A stretch of 64,000 nucleotides of DNA from Hyphomicrobiales bacterium (GTDB lineage: Bacteria; Pseudomonadota; Alphaproteobacteria; Rhizobiales; Rhizobiaceae). Shown here piece by piece: positions 1 through 10,203 of this stretch. The stretch's first letter is position 1; each line of letters starts with the position of its first letter. The notes under the pieces were generated by a model. The model was not told the origin of the DNA, ran no database searches, and saw nothing but the letters and a program-made list of their open reading frames with translations. The position numbers were made by a program, and so were the translations under genes. The DNA lies in contig UCMW01000010.1 of NCBI GenBank assembly GCA_900473745.1, positions 124,001 through 188,000 on the forward strand. The letters are read 5' to 3'.

Positions 1-234
1 CCGACCTTGTCCGACGCACCCCTCTCCATGGCTCCCTGCGTGACCTCGTTCACACCGGACAACTATCCGGCAATCGGTTTTGCCAGCGAGCACATCGCGG
101 TCCTGACCGGTGGCTGCGGCGCGGCCGCCAAGAGCTCCGACGAGATCGGGCGCCTCGGCGCCGAGCTCCTGCAGCATGGCCGAATCATCGACGAGGCCTA
201 TGGCGACGTGTTCCGGCCGGTCTTCAGAGACTGA
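1..234 (+). CDS. FAD-dependent oxidoreductase, C-terminal end (partial)
   Basis: The reading frame is open from base 1 and ends with TGA at 232-234, so the gene begins upstream of the window. The 77 visible residues include TPDNYPAIG followed by a hydrophobic strand and a GGCGAAAKSSDEIGRLGAEL segment. That pattern resembles the last part of D-amino-acid-oxidase-type flavoproteins, where a Gly-rich loop near the FAD is followed by a helix. The substrate cannot be told from this fragment. A weak inverted repeat just downstream (AAAAGCG at 241-247, CGCTTTT at 268-274) could end its transcript before rnpB. The family call is an inference from a short tail; the open frame itself is certain. Confidence 0.55.
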   Translation, partial: PTLSDAPLSMAPCVTSFTPDNYPAIGFASEHIAVLTGGCGAAAKSSDEIGRLGAELLQHGRIIDEAYGDVFRPVFRD

Positions 235-310
235 TTCACCAAAAGCGCCCAAGTGGTCATCGGTGCTCGCTTTTCGGTGGCAATCGCGCAAAGGGTCGGC
301 TAAGGACCCC

Positions 311-711
311 TTGCCAGTTGGCCGGGCAGCCGCGCTTTACCAATGCCGAAAGGCGGTAGGGTGAGGAAAGTCCGGGCTCCACGGAAACACGGTGCCGGAT
401 AACGTCCGGCGAGGGCAACCTCAGGGAAAGTGCCACAGAAAGCAAACCGCCTCGCATGCGAGGTCAGGGTGAAAGGGTGGGGTAAGAGCCCACCGCGTCG
501 CTGGCAACAGGGACGGCACGGCAAACCCCACCGGGAGCAAGACCGAATAGGGATGACGCGGGCATCGCGCAAGCGTTGCTACAGCCTGTTTCCGGGCCAG
601 TCATCCGGGTGGGTTGCGAGAGGCAGCGTGCAAACGCTGTCCCAGATGAATGGCTGCCGCGTCCCGGGAAACCGGGGCCTTACAGAACCCGGCTTACAGG
701 CCAACTGGCAA
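311..711 (+). ncRNA. rnpB: RNase P RNA (bacterial type A)
   Basis: This is the catalytic RNA of ribonuclease P, which cuts the 5' leader from tRNA precursors. The ends pair to form helix P1: TTGCCAGTTGGCC at 311-323 with GGCCAACTGGCAA at 699-711. The universal core GAGGAAAGTCCGGGCTCC lies at 362-379, and the conserved 3' core near 680-700 has the ACAGAA and GGCTTACAGG elements. The length of about 400 bases fits alphaproteobacterial type A RNAs. A T-rich stretch (713-727) follows helix P1 and may serve in termination. Short open frames across this region are chance. Confidence 0.96.
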
Positions 712-1096
712 AATTTTCTCTTTTTCGACTTTCGTGCGAAGCGCCTGAAAACATGGGCGTAACGCACGACATTGCCTCTCCTCCTCGTTGCGGCGATCGG
801 GTACCGAAAAGGCTCCGGAAAACAGCGGTTTCTAACCATTCGTTAAGCTTAACCGCCTATCAATGATTGAATCTCGGAGGCGGCTCATCCCGACCGTTCC
901 CATTGACGCCCATATTGTCCCATGGTATCCCAATTGCATGCCGTTGCGGGGGTTGTTTCATCCTCGAAGTCCTGTGAATCAAGTGCCTCCGCTCGTTTTT
1001 CGGGCGGGCGCGTCGCGGGTGTGGTGGCTGGCGTATCTGTGTTTATTCGGGGGTCGTTGATCGGCCCTTCGTTCAAGGGGAGGTCGGTTGTCAGTG
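712..1096. other. Intergenic leader between rnpB and mraZ
   Basis: These 385 bases contain no convincing gene. They hold the T-rich 3' flank of rnpB, a perfect 12-base palindrome GTTAAGCTTAAC at 842-853, a GANTC site at 869-873, the MraZ box array at 889-932 (listed separately) and the mraZ ribosome binding site AGGGGAGG at 1077-1084. The main promoter of the dcw operon should lie here, but I could not pick -35 and -10 elements with confidence. Confidence 0.7.
889..932 (-). promoter_or_regulatory. MraZ operator: four TGGG boxes plus one degenerate, 10-base period
   Basis: On the minus strand the sequence reads TGGG four times at an exact 10-base spacing; on the plus strand CCCA occupies 899-902, 909-912, 919-922 and 929-932. 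A fifth, degenerate copy (CCCG, 889-892) keeps the same phase. MraZ is known to bind direct repeats of TGGGN separated by five bases upstream of its own operon, and this array matches that rule on the reverse strand. The spacing puts all boxes on one face of the helix. It implies that MraZ autoregulates the dcw operon here; the sign of the effect cannot be read from sequence. Confidence 0.88.
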
Positions 1097-1534
1097 ATGA
1101 GCCGCTTCCTGTCCAATGCGACAAACAGGATCGATGCGAAGGGACGGGTTTCCGTCCCTGCGGCCTTTCGTGCCGTGCTGGTGCAGCGCGGAATTCTGGA
1201 GCTTTATTGTCTCCAGGATTTCGTCTATCCGGCAGTCAACATCGGTGGTCCAGATCTGCTCGAGCGGTACGAGCGGAAGATGGCGGCCGAGGATCCCTTC
1301 GCGTTGGAGGCAAACGAGATGTCGCTGCTGCTTCATGGTGGCGGCGTCTTTGCGCGACTCGATGCCGAAGGGCGATTGGCGGTGACGGATTTCATCCGGG
1401 ATTTCACGGGGATTTCCTCGGAGGTCTGTTTCGTCGGTCGTTCGGATCATTTTCAGGTGTGGCAACCGCAGGCGTTTCACGAGGCGCAGGCGAGAGCCAG
1501 AGAGGTGGTCAGGCAACGCGGCCTGCGCACCTAG
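1097..1534 (+). CDS. mraZ: Transcriptional regulator MraZ
   Basis: MraZ is a ring-forming DNA-binding protein that controls the dcw operon, of which it is the first gene. The 145-residue product has the two tandem AbrB-like halves of the family, each with the D-A-x-G-R signature: residues 13-17 (DAKGR) and 89-93 (DAEGR). ATG at 1097 was chosen because it gives the conserved N-terminus [17 protein letters not shown]; an in-frame GTG at 1094 and TTG at 1088 lie just upstream, and the Shine-Dalgarno AGGGGAGG (1077-1084) fits either GTG or ATG. Its predicted operator lies about 165 bases upstream. rsmH begins 17 bases after the stop. Confidence 0.95.
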   Translation: MSRFLSNATNRIDAKGRVSVPAAFRAVLVQRGILELYCLQDFVYPAVNIGGPDLLERYERKMAAEDPFALEANEMSLLLHGGGVFARLDAEGRLAVTDFIRDFTGISSEVCFVGRSDHFQVWQPQAFHEAQARAREVVRQRGLRT

Positions 1535-1551
1535 AAAGACGGGGAAACGGA

Positions 1552-2577
1552 ATGGCGGCGACACTTGGCGAAGGATATCCCGATGCCGATGGCGGACCGG
1601 TTCGCCACATTCCGGTTCTTCTTTCCGAAGTCCTGAGGGCTCTCGAGCCCGAAGCCGGCAAGGTCATCCTCGACGGGACCTTCGGCGCCGGCGGCTATAC
1701 CTCTGCCATTCTCGCCAGGGGTGCTCACGTGATCGCGCTCGACCGCGATCCGAACGCCATTGCCGGCGGCAAGTCTCTCGTCGATTCAAGCGATGGCCGA
1801 CTCACTCTGCATCACACGGAATTTTCCCAGCTCGCCGACTTCGCTCCCGAGGGTGGTCTGGATGGTGTTGTTCTCGACATCGGCGTGTCCTCGATGCAGA
1901 TCGACGAGGCCGAGCGCGGCTTCTCGTTCCAGCGCAACGGGCCGCTGGACATGCGCATGGCTGTTTCCGGCGTTTCTGCCGCCGATGTCGTCAATCGCGC
2001 CAAGGTTTCCGATCTCATCCGCATCTTCGGCTTTCTCGGCGAAGAGAAGCATTCCGGCCGAATCGCACGCGCCATCGAGAAGCGGCGTGCCAACGAGCCT
2101 TTCCAGACGACGCGCGATCTCGCCAACCTCATCGAGACCGTCAATCCGCGCAAGGCCAAGGACAAGATCCATCCGGCGACCCGCGTCTTCCAGGCGCTCC
2201 GCATCTATGTGAACGACGAGCTAGGCGAGCTGGCCCAGGCGCTGTTTGCCGCCGAGCGAGCCCTGAAGCCGGGCGGTCGTCTCGTTGTGGTGACCTTCCA
2301 TTCGCTGGAGGATCGCATCGTCAAGAAATTCTTTTCCGAGCGTTCCGGCAAAGCGTCAGGTTCGCGCCATCTTCCGATGGTCGAAGCGCGGGCGGCTACC
2401 TTCGATCCCGTCGGCAAGGGCATGGTCGCAGCCACCGAGGAAGAGGCGGAGATCAATCCACGTGCTCGTTCCGCTAAGCTGCGTGCCGGTATCCGTAGCT
2501 CGGCGCCCGCCGAGCGCGCCGACATGTCGATCTTCGACCTGCCTGACCTCGCCACTCTTGAAAAGATCGGAGGCTGA
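1552..2577 (+). CDS. rsmH: 16S rRNA (cytosine1402-N4)-methyltransferase
   Basis: RsmH (MraW) N4-methylates C1402 of 16S rRNA in the ribosomal P site. The 341-residue protein has the S-adenosylmethionine loop DGTFGAGG at residues 41-48 and the family's [12 protein letters not shown] segment in the C-terminal part, followed by a basic tail region with [13 protein letters not shown] at 1552 gives the expected N-terminus before RHIPVLL; the open frame extends upstream to 922, but that part overlaps mraZ in another frame and is not coding. ftsL starts 2 bases after the stop, so translation is probably coupled. Confidence 0.97.
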   Translation: MAATLGEGYPDADGGPVRHIPVLLSEVLRALEPEAGKVILDGTFGAGGYTSAILARGAHVIALDRDPNAIAGGKSLVDSSDGRLTLHHTEFSQLADFAPEGGLDGVVLDIGVSSMQIDEAERGFSFQRNGPLDMRMAVSGVSAADVVNRAKVSDLIRIFGFLGEEKHSGRIARAIEKRRANEPFQTTRDLANLIETVNPRKAKDKIHPATRVFQALRIYVNDELGELAQALFAAERALKPGGRLVVVTFHSLEDRIVKKFFSERSGKASGSRHLPMVEARAATFDPVGKGMVAATEEEAEINPRARSAKLRAGIRSSAPAERADMSIFDLPDLATLEKIGG

Positions 2578-2579
2578 CC

Positions 2580-2972
2580 ATGCTGAGACCCTTCGACTTT
2601 CTGATGGTCGGCGCCATGCTGACAGCGGCGACAGTCACCTACCAGATCAAGCACCACACGGATAACAAGGCAGCCGAAGTGCGCCGCCTGGAAGCCGAGA
2701 TCAAGCTGGAGAAAGATACGATCGAACTTTTGAGAGCAGACGAGGCGCTGCTGACGCAGCCGAACCGGCTCGAGCGTCTGGTCAAGACCTATGCAGCCGA
2801 GTTGCAGCTCGTTCCGACCGAACCGACGCAGCTCGCACGACCGATGGAAATGCCCATGCCGAAGGATCAGGTTCCTGTTCCGGAAGGCGAGGAAACTGCC
2901 GAAAGTGCCAGCACTGCTGAGCCTTTTGACCCCATCAAGGATCTCATCACGACAGGATCGGTGGACCGCTGA
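2580..2972 (+). CDS. ftsL: Cell division protein FtsL
   Basis: FtsL is a bitopic inner membrane protein that joins FtsB and FtsQ in the divisome and helps activate septal peptidoglycan synthesis. The 130-residue product has a short cytoplasmic start, one hydrophobic segment at about residues 5-22, and then a charged heptad-like coiled coil (about 29-60) containing EVRRLEAEIKLEKDTIELLR. A Pro/Glu-rich tail follows. Sequence conservation in FtsL is low, so position between rsmH and ftsI is the main support. It overlaps ftsI by one base at TGATG. Confidence 0.92.
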   Translation: MLRPFDFLMVGAMLTAATVTYQIKHHTDNKAAEVRRLEAEIKLEKDTIELLRADEALLTQPNRLERLVKTYAAELQLVPTEPTQLARPMEMPMPKDQVPVPEGEETAESASTAEPFDPIKDLITTGSVDR

Positions 2973-4717
2973 TGACCTTTCTTTCGCGAATCATGCTGTT
3001 GAAGAGCCAGGCGCATTTCTCCACGGATGTGCAGCGTGGCGGTGCCGTCGTGAACAGCGCGACCTTTAAGGGAACCGGCAAGCGCAAGAAGGAAATGGCG
3101 AAGACCCGCGTCGGGCTGATGTTCGCCAGCTTCTGCATCGCCTATGCGGTCATCGGCGGCCGTCTCGTTCAGTATGGCTACGCACAGCCGGAAACCGTCT
3201 CCAGCATTCTGCCAGCCGACCGTCTGATGGCGTCGCGCCCCGACATTCTCGACCGCAATGGTGAGATTCTGGCCACCGATATCCGCACGGTTTCGCTATT
3301 CGCCGAGCCGCACAAGATCGTCGATACCGACGAGGCCGTGGAGCGGCTGTCGACGGTTCTCAAGGATCTCGACGTCAAGGACACCTACCGCAAGCTGTCG
3401 TCCAATTCACGCTTCCAGTGGCTGCGCCGCCAGTTGACGCCGAAGCAGCAGAGCCAGATCCTGGCGCTCGGCATTCCCGGCATCGGCTTCCGTCCGGAAA
3501 AGCGGCGGTTCTACCCGGGCGGTGCGACGGCCTCGCATATCGTCGGTTACGTCAATATCGACAATCGCGGCATGGCCGGGATGGAAAAATATATCGACAA
3601 CCAGGGCATGGCGGATCTGCGTGCGCTCGGCATGACCAGCGACGCGCCGCTGGAGCCTGTACAACTGTCCGTCGATATTCGAGTGCAGAACATTCTGCGG
3701 GACGCGCTTGTCAACGCAGTCACAAAATATGAAGCGATCGCTGCCGGCGCCGTGGTGCTCGACGTGCATACGGGCGAAGTGATCGCCATGTCGTCCATTC
3801 CCGACTTCGACCCGAATCGGCCCCAGGAGGGGGCCGAAGAAGGCTGGATGAACCGCATGACGAACGGCACGTTCGAAATGGGGTCCACCTTCAAGACCTT
3901 CACCACAGCCATGGCGCTCGATTCGGGCAAGGTCACGTTGAAAGACAGTTTCGACGCGCGCTATCCGATCCGAATCGGCCGTTTCACGATCAAGGATTTC
4001 CACGGCAAGCATCGTGTTCTGACGGTGCCCGAGATCTTCCAGTATTCGTCCAACATCGGCACGGCCCGCATGGCGGAAGCCGTCGGCACGGCCGGCCACA
4101 AGGAGTTCCTGACACGGCTCGGACTCCTCTCCAGGCTCGAAACCGAACTGCCGGAAGTAAAGGCTCCGTCGCAGCCGCGCGAATGGAAGCAGATCAATTC
4201 GATCACCATTTCCTTCGGACACGGCGTCTCTACGACACCCTTGCAGACCGCTGTCGGGGCTGCGGCCCTCGTCAACGGCGGCAAGCTGATCGCGCCGACA
4301 TTCCTCACCCGCACACGTGAACAGGCCGAAAACATCGGCCAGGTCGTGGTGAAGAAGCAGACCAGTGACGATATCCGCCACCTGTTCTGGCTGAACGGCA
4401 AGAGCGGCTCGGGCAAGTACGCGCTCGTTGAAGGGTTCGATGTCGGCGGCAAGACCGGGACGGCTGAAAAGGTCGTCAACGGCCGCTACTCCGACGACCA
4501 GAACTTCAACTCCTATGTCGCGGCCTTCCCGATCGAAAATCCGCAATATCTGGTGCTGAGCTTCATCGACGCGCCGAAGACGGGTGAGGGTGGTGGCCGG
4601 ACCGCCGGTCTGACGGCGGCCCCTATCGTGGGCGAGATCATCCGCAGAAGCGCCGCAATTCTTGGTGTAGAACCCACATTCGGGGAAGACGGCTCGGCAT
4701 TGCTCGTCTCTTATTGA
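2972..4717 (+). CDS. ftsI: Septal peptidoglycan transpeptidase (penicillin-binding protein 3)
   Basis: FtsI crosslinks peptidoglycan at the division septum as partner of FtsW. The 581 residues contain an N-terminal transmembrane helix (about 45-63), a pedestal domain beginning near [10 protein letters not shown], and a transpeptidase domain with all three active-site motifs: STFK at 305-308 (catalytic Ser305), SSN at 359-361 and KTGT at 494-497. The first 40 residues form a longer cytoplasmic tail than in E. coli. It overlaps ftsL by one base and is followed 58 bases later by murE. Confidence 0.97.
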   Translation: MTFLSRIMLLKSQAHFSTDVQRGGAVVNSATFKGTGKRKKEMAKTRVGLMFASFCIAYAVIGGRLVQYGYAQPETVSSILPADRLMASRPDILDRNGEILATDIRTVSLFAEPHKIVDTDEAVERLSTVLKDLDVKDTYRKLSSNSRFQWLRRQLTPKQQSQILALGIPGIGFRPEKRRFYPGGATASHIVGYVNIDNRGMAGMEKYIDNQGMADLRALGMTSDAPLEPVQLSVDIRVQNILRDALVNAVTKYEAIAAGAVVLDVHTGEVIAMSSIPDFDPNRPQEGAEEGWMNRMTNGTFEMGSTFKTFTTAMALDSGKVTLKDSFDARYPIRIGRFTIKDFHGKHRVLTVPEIFQYSSNIGTARMAEAVGTAGHKEFLTRLGLLSRLETELPEVKAPSQPREWKQINSITISFGHGVSTTPLQTAVGAAALVNGGKLIAPTFLTRTREQAENIGQVVVKKQTSDDIRHLFWLNGKSGSGKYALVEGFDVGGKTGTAEKVVNGRYSDDQNFNSYVAAFPIENPQYLVLSFIDAPKTGEGGGRTAGLTAAPIVGEIIRRSAAILGVEPTFGEDGSALLVSY

Positions 4718-4775
4718 TCAGATCGACTACAGGCGGGGCGATTCGCGGAACTTGCCCCGGAAGGATGGACTGCAG

Positions 4776-6230
4776 ATGCTTTTGGGCGCACTGGCTGGCG
4801 AGGAGTTTGGGGATCAGGTGGCAGCCGGCGGCGCTGCGTCCGTCGAAGTGCGGGGGCTCTCTGGCGATAGCCGCAAGGTTGAGCCGGGCACCGTGTTCTT
4901 CGCTCTTTCCGGCACCAAGGCTGACGGATCTGCCTTCGTCGCACAGGCCATCGAGAAAGGCGCCGTCGCAATCGTCGCCTCGCATTCCATCGATGCATCC
5001 GTTCCCGTGATCACCGTCGACAATCCGCGCCGTTTCCTGGCGCTTGCGGCTGCCCGCCTCGTCGGGCGGCAGCCGAAGACCATGGTTGCAGTGACCGGAA
5101 CGGCAGGCAAGACCTCCGTTGCTTCCTTCACGCGTCAGATCTGGGCGGAAGCAGGACATGCAGCCGCGCAGATCGGCACCACGGGTGTGATCTCGCCGAC
5201 ACGCAATGATTATGGTTCTCTAACGACGCCCGATCCGCTGGCACTGCACACGCTGCTCGGCGAACTCGCTGACGAGGGCGTGACGCATGCCGCGATGGAG
5301 GCCTCGAGCCACGGCCTCGACCAGAGCCGTCTCGACGGCGTGGTGCTCTCGGCAGCCGGTTTCACCAATCTCGGCCGTGACCACATGGACTATCATCCGA
5401 CCATGGAAGACTACATGGCGGCGAAGATGCGTCTGTTCGACACGCTACTGCCGAAGGGCGCACCGGCGGTGATCTTTGCGGATGACGCGTGGTCGGACGC
5501 GGCGATCCGCGCTGCGAATGCTGCCGGACACGATGTGCGGACAGTCGGTCGCAAGGGTGAATTCCTGAGCCTCAAGCGCGTTGAACATTTCCGCCACAAG
5601 CAGGTGGCCGAGGTGCATCACGGCGGGGAAATCTTCGAAGTCCACATTCCTCTTGCCGGTGACTTCCAGATCGCCAATGCGCTGGTGTCGGCCGGCCTCG
5701 CAATATCGACCGGCGTTGCACCTGCTGTCGCATTGAAGGCTCTGGAGCATCTGAAGGGTGCTTCGGGGCGCCTGGAACTGGTCGGACAGACTAAGGCCGG
5801 TGCACTCGCCTATGTCGATTACGCCCACAAGCCGGAAGCGCTGGAGAACGTGCTGACCTCGGTACGGCCCTTCACCACTGGCCGCGTGATCGTCGTCTTT
5901 GGCTGTGGCGGTGACCGCGACAAGGGCAAGCGGCCGATCATGGGCGAAATCGCTTCGCGGCTCGCTGACGTCGTCATCGTCACCGACGACAATCCTCGCT
6001 CTGAAGTGCCGGCAACCATCCGCTCCGAGATCATGGCAGCGACGCCCAAGGGTATCGAGATCGGCGATCGCGCCCAGGCGATCCGGGCTGGCGTCGCCAT
6101 GATGTCGGCCGGAGATACGCTGATCGTAGCGGGGAAGGGGCATGAGGAAGGACAGACGGTCGGATCGGAGACATTGCCGTTCTCTGATCACCAGGAAGTC
6201 CGCAAAGCCTTGGAGGAGTTCGACCGTTGA
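4776..6230 (+). CDS. murE: UDP-MurNAc-tripeptide synthetase (meso-diaminopimelate adding)
   Basis: MurE adds meso-diaminopimelate to UDP-MurNAc-L-Ala-D-Glu with ATP. The 484-residue product has the Mur-ligase P-loop as GTAGKTS at 108-114, a variant of the usual GTNGKT, and the DNPR motif at 405-408 that marks ligases selecting meso-DAP rather than lysine. ATG at 4776 is preferred because GGAAGG (4759-4764) is correctly spaced; a TTG at 4752 is a possible longer start. The stop overlaps the TTG start of murF in the sequence TTGA. Confidence 0.96.
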   Translation: MLLGALAGEEFGDQVAAGGAASVEVRGLSGDSRKVEPGTVFFALSGTKADGSAFVAQAIEKGAVAIVASHSIDASVPVITVDNPRRFLALAAARLVGRQPKTMVAVTGTAGKTSVASFTRQIWAEAGHAAAQIGTTGVISPTRNDYGSLTTPDPLALHTLLGELADEGVTHAAMEASSHGLDQSRLDGVVLSAAGFTNLGRDHMDYHPTMEDYMAAKMRLFDTLLPKGAPAVIFADDAWSDAAIRAANAAGHDVRTVGRKGEFLSLKRVEHFRHKQVAEVHHGGEIFEVHIPLAGDFQIANALVSAGLAISTGVAPAVALKALEHLKGASGRLELVGQTKAGALAYVDYAHKPEALENVLTSVRPFTTGRVIVVFGCGGDRDKGKRPIMGEIASRLADVVIVTDDNPRSEVPATIRSEIMAATPKGIEIGDRAQAIRAGVAMMSAGDTLIVAGKGHEEGQTVGSETLPFSDHQEVRKALEEFDR

Positions 6231-7660
6231 CCCTGCTCTGGACCGCGCGTGAAATGGTCGTCGCCATGGGCGGCCGGCCATTCGGTAATCTGCCCGAAGG
6301 CATTACCGGTATCTCGATCGACAGCCGGACAATCAGCTCGGGCGAAGCCTTTTTCGCCATCAAGGGCGACCGCGTCGATGGCCATGACTATGCGAGCATT
6401 GCGATTGCCAATGGCGCCTCGCTGCTCGTTGTCAGCGAAGCCAAGCTGCCGGCTCTCGGCCGGCTGACCATTCCGATGATCGTCGTCGAAGACGTGCTCG
6501 TCGGCCTGCAAAAGCTCGGCATGGCCGCACGTGATCGGACACCGGCGACCGTGATTGCTGTTACCGGATCCGTCGGTAAGACGACGACCAAGGAAATGCT
6601 GCGGGTGACGCTTGAGCCTTCTGGCAAGGTGCACGCCTCCGTCGCCTCCTTCAACAATCACTGGGGCGTGCCGCTGACGCTTGCCCGCATGCCGATCGAC
6701 ACGCGCTATGGCGTCTTTGAACTCGGCATGAATCATCCCGGCGAAATCGGCCCGCTGTCGCGCATGGTCCGGCCTGATGTGGCGGTGATCACGACCATTG
6801 CGCCGGCCCACCTCGGCAATTTCTCCAGCGTCGACGAGATCGCCGACGCCAAGGCCGAGATCTTCGAGGGCGTCGTCAATGGCGGCGACGCAATCCTCAA
6901 CCGCGACAACCCCTATTACGAGCGCCTCGAACAGGCAGCTCTCGCTCAGGGCGTCGAGAACATTCACAGCTTTGGCCAACATGCCAAGGCTGAATTCCGC
7001 CTTGCCGAATTCGACGGTGCGGCCGAGCTTTCGACCGTCTGGGTTTCCTTCGGTGGCGAGACACGGGAAGTCACGATCGGTGCGCCCGGACGACATCTGG
7101 CCGAGAACGCCATGGCGGTGCTCGCGGCCGTGTCACTTGTCGGCGCCGATGTCGATGCGGCGATTGAAGCGCTTGCCAATCTTGCGCCAGTCAAGGGGCG
7201 TGGCCAACGCCATAAGCTCAAGATGCCCGAGGGCGCCTTGACGCTGATCGACGAAAGTTACAACGCGAACCCTGCCTCCATGCGCGCGGCGATCTCCGTG
7301 CTCGCATCGGCCCAGCCGACGGGCGAGGGGCGGCGGATTGCCGTGCTCGGCGACATGTTGGAGATGGGCGAATTCGCCCCTAGCGTTCACGCTGACCTCG
7401 CCGGGCCGCTGCTCGCAGCCGGCATCGAATATGTCTGGCTCGCCGGACCGGAAATGGTGGCATTGCGCGATGCGCTGCCCGAAACGGTCCACGTCGTCTA
7501 TCTCGAGACCACGGAGGAACTCGCGAATTTCGTCACCGCAGAGGTCCGCCCCGGTGATGTCGTGATGGTCAAATCTTCTCTCGGCATCGGTTTCGGCAAG
7601 ATCGTATCGGCTCTGCTTGACAAGCATCCAGCATTTTCCGACACGGAGCGCCAATTTTAA
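6227..7660 (+). CDS. murF: UDP-MurNAc-tripeptide--D-Ala-D-Ala ligase
   Basis: MurF finishes the cytoplasmic pentapeptide precursor by adding D-Ala-D-Ala. The 477-residue protein carries the ATP loop GSVGKTTT from residue 114 (Lys118) and the family segment SYNANPASM. The start is an unusual TTG at 6227 that overlaps the murE stop by three bases; GGAGGAG at 6212-6218 is well placed for it, and the next in-frame ATG (6254) would remove part of the first strand, so TTG is the better choice. The overlap implies translational coupling with murE. Confidence 0.95.
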   Translation: MTLLWTAREMVVAMGGRPFGNLPEGITGISIDSRTISSGEAFFAIKGDRVDGHDYASIAIANGASLLVVSEAKLPALGRLTIPMIVVEDVLVGLQKLGMAARDRTPATVIAVTGSVGKTTTKEMLRVTLEPSGKVHASVASFNNHWGVPLTLARMPIDTRYGVFELGMNHPGEIGPLSRMVRPDVAVITTIAPAHLGNFSSVDEIADAKAEIFEGVVNGGDAILNRDNPYYERLEQAALAQGVENIHSFGQHAKAEFRLAEFDGAAELSTVWVSFGGETREVTIGAPGRHLAENAMAVLAAVSLVGADVDAAIEALANLAPVKGRGQRHKLKMPEGALTLIDESYNANPASMRAAISVLASAQPTGEGRRIAVLGDMLEMGEFAPSVHADLAGPLLAAGIEYVWLAGPEMVALRDALPETVHVVYLETTEELANFVTAEVRPGDVVMVKSSLGIGFGKIVSALLDKHPAFSDTERQF

Positions 7661-7684
7661 TCCGGGCTTCGGGAAAGGGCTCCA

Positions 7685-8785
7685 ATGCTGATCTGGCTTG
7701 TGGAACTGTCGGACAACCTTCAGTTTTTCAATCTCTTCCGTTACATCACCTTCCGGACGGGGGCAGCTCTCTTCACCTCGGCGCTGGTGGTCTTCCTGTT
7801 CGGCCCGGCGATGATTGCTTCGTTGCGCGTGCGCCAGGGCAAGGGCCAGCCGATCCGGGCTGACGGACCGCAGACTCATTTCAAGAAGGCTGGAACGCCG
7901 ACCATGGGCGGTCTGATGATCCTAGCCGGAATCGTCGTCTCGTCGCTGCTCTGGGCGGATCTCTCCAACGTCTACGTCGTGGCGACGCTGCTCGTGACGC
8001 TCGGCTTCGGGGCCATCGGTTTCTATGACGACTACCTCAAGGTGACGAAGCAGACGGAGAAGGGTTTCTCCGGCAAGGCGCGCCTTGGTATCGAATTCCT
8101 GATCGCCGGAATCGCCGTCTATTTCATGATGTCGACCGCCTTGAGCTCCGGGCCGCAAGGCTCGACCTTCGGCTCCTCGATCGCTTTCCCCTTCTTCAAG
8201 GATTTCCTGATCGATCTCGGGATTTTCTTCGTGCTCTTCGGCGGCTTCGTCATCGTGGGAGCCGGCAATGCCGTTAACCTGACGGATGGCCTCGACGGCC
8301 TCGCGATCGTGCCCGTGATGATTGCGGCTGCCTCCTTCGGCGTCATCGCTTACCTGGCCGGCAATGCAGTGTTCTCCAACTATCTCCAGATCAATTTCAC
8401 GCCCGGCACGGGCGAGCTCGCCGTCGTGCTGGGCGCCGTCATCGGGGCCGGCCTCGGCTTCCTCTGGTTCAACGCGCCGCCGGCTGCCATTTTCATGGGT
8501 GATACGGGTTCGCTCGCCCTTGGCGGCCTGATCGGCTCTGTGGCTGTCGCCACCAAGCACGAGATCGTCATGGCGATCATCGGCGGTCTCTTCGTCATGG
8601 AGACGCTGTCGGTGATCATCCAGGTCGGCTATTTCAAGCTGACCGGCAAGCGCGTTTTCCTGATGGCGCCGATCCACCACCATTTCGAAAAGCTCGGCTG
8701 GACCGAGAGCCAGGTCGTCATCCGCTTCTGGATCATTGCGGTGGGCCTTGCCATGCTCGGCCTCTCCACCCTGAAGCTGCGGTGA
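7685..8785 (+). CDS. mraY: Phospho-MurNAc-pentapeptide transferase
   Basis: MraY transfers phospho-MurNAc-pentapeptide to undecaprenyl phosphate, making lipid I at the inner membrane. The 366-residue polytopic protein, with about ten hydrophobic segments, has the family signatures: FYDDYLK with the Asp pair, [25 protein letters not shown] and the His-rich loop [12 protein letters not shown]. It starts with ATG at 7685, 24 bases after murF. murD begins 7 bases after its stop. Confidence 0.97.
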   Translation: MLIWLVELSDNLQFFNLFRYITFRTGAALFTSALVVFLFGPAMIASLRVRQGKGQPIRADGPQTHFKKAGTPTMGGLMILAGIVVSSLLWADLSNVYVVATLLVTLGFGAIGFYDDYLKVTKQTEKGFSGKARLGIEFLIAGIAVYFMMSTALSSGPQGSTFGSSIAFPFFKDFLIDLGIFFVLFGGFVIVGAGNAVNLTDGLDGLAIVPVMIAAASFGVIAYLAGNAVFSNYLQINFTPGTGELAVVLGAVIGAGLGFLWFNAPPAAIFMGDTGSLALGGLIGSVAVATKHEIVMAIIGGLFVMETLSVIIQVGYFKLTGKRVFLMAPIHHHFEKLGWTESQVVIRFWIIAVGLAMLGLSTLKLR

Positions 8786-8792
8786 GGCGGCG

Positions 8793-10202
8793 ATGATCGC
8801 GGCCAACACCTTCAAGGGCAAGACCGTCGCGCTGTTCGGGCTCGGCGGTTCGGGCCTCGCCACGGCCAAGGCTCTGCAGGCCGGCGGCGCCAATGTGATT
8901 GCCTGGGACGACAATCCCGACAGCGTTGCACGGGCTGAGGCCGACGGCGTGCCGACCCGGGACTTGCGCGAGATCGACTGGTCGTCGGTTGCATCCTTGG
9001 TGCTGTCACCCGGCGTGCCGCTCACCCATCCGAAGCCGCACTGGACCGTGGGTTTCGCCCGCAATGCCGGCGTGGAGATCATCGGCGATGTCGAGATCTT
9101 CGTGCGCGAGCGTCGGGCTCAGGCGCCGGATTGCCCGTTCATCGCGATCACCGGGACTAACGGCAAGTCGACGACCACCGCGCTCATTGCCCATATTCTC
9201 CAGGCAAGCGGTCGCGACACGCAGCTAGGTGGCAATATCGGCCGCGCGGTGCTGACGCTCGATCCGCCTCGGCACGGCCGGTTTTTCGTCGTTGAATGCT
9301 CGTCCTACCAGATCGATCTTGCGCCGACGCTCAACCCGACCGCCGGCATCCTGCTCAATCTGACGCCCGATCATCTCGATCGCCACGGCACAATACAGCA
9401 TTATGCAGACGTGAAAGAGCGTCTGGTTGCCGGAGCCAAGACCGCGATCGTCGGCATCGATGACAGCTATTGCGAGCTGATCGGCGATCGTGTCGAGCGC
9501 GCCGGCACGAAGGTCATTCGAATCTCGAAGCGCCAGCCGCTTGCCGATGGCCTTTATGCCGAGGGCTCGCGGATCATTCGTGCCGAACAGGGGGCGACCT
9601 CGCTTCTTGTCGATCTCGACGGCATTCAGACGCTGCGCGGCAGCCATAATGCGCAGAATGCCTGTGCCGCGATCGCCGCCTGCCTCGCAGCCGGCGTTTC
9701 GGAAGACGAGATTCGCAAGGGCCTGCAGAGCTTCCCCGGGCTCAAGCATCGCATGCAGCCGGTCGGGCGTCGCCGCCAAGTGGTCTTTGTCAACGACAGC
9801 AAGGCGACCAATGCGGATGCGGCATCACCGGCCCTTTCCAGCTATGAGCGGATCTACTGGATTGCGGGTGGTCTGCCCAAGGAAGGCGGCATCGCAAGCC
9901 TCGCACCACTCTACCCGCGCATTGTGAAGGCTTATCTGATCGGTGAGGCTGCTTCGGCCTTTGCTGCGCAGCTTGGTGACCGGGTGCCTTACGAGATCTC
10001 GGACCATCTGGAGCGCGCCGTGGCCCATGCGGCTGCCGATGCCGATCGGGATGGCGACGCTTCTGCCGTGATGCTGTCACCGGCTTGCGCAAGCTTCGAC
10101 CAGTACAAGAATTTCGAAGTCCGCGGCGATGCCTTCGTGGGGCATGTGGCGGAGCTCGATGCAGTAACGATGCTGATCGACCTGCCGACAGGAGGTAAAT
10201 GA
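8793..10202 (+). CDS. murD: UDP-MurNAc-L-alanine--D-glutamate ligase
   Basis: MurD adds D-glutamate to UDP-MurNAc-L-Ala in the cytoplasm. The 469-residue protein starts with a nucleotide-binding Rossmann segment ([17 protein letters not shown]), followed by the ATP loop GTNGKSTT from residue 121 (Lys125), then the central [11 protein letters not shown] motif and a C-terminal domain with [10 protein letters not shown]. It is close to the usual family length. The ftsW start lies one base after its stop, and the murD end carries the GGAGGT ribosome binding site for ftsW. Confidence 0.96.
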   Translation: MIAANTFKGKTVALFGLGGSGLATAKALQAGGANVIAWDDNPDSVARAEADGVPTRDLREIDWSSVASLVLSPGVPLTHPKPHWTVGFARNAGVEIIGDVEIFVRERRAQAPDCPFIAITGTNGKSTTTALIAHILQASGRDTQLGGNIGRAVLTLDPPRHGRFFVVECSSYQIDLAPTLNPTAGILLNLTPDHLDRHGTIQHYADVKERLVAGAKTAIVGIDDSYCELIGDRVERAGTKVIRISKRQPLADGLYAEGSRIIRAEQGATSLLVDLDGIQTLRGSHNAQNACAAIAACLAAGVSEDEIRKGLQSFPGLKHRMQPVGRRRQVVFVNDSKATNADAASPALSSYERIYWIAGGLPKEGGIASLAPLYPRIVKAYLIGEAASAFAAQLGDRVPYEISDHLERAVAHAAADADRDGDASAVMLSPACASFDQYKNFEVRGDAFVGHVAELDAVTMLIDLPTGGK

Positions 10203-10203
10203 G

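Noticed and set aside
430-866. Open frames across the rnpB region
   Set aside because: They overlap the conserved core of the RNase P RNA and have no ribosome binding sites or domain content.
922-1551. 210-codon upstream extension of the rsmH frame
   Set aside because: The frame is open but overlaps mraZ and the MraZ boxes and encodes Ser/Arg/Gly-rich shadow sequence. The ATG at 1552 gives the conserved RsmH start.
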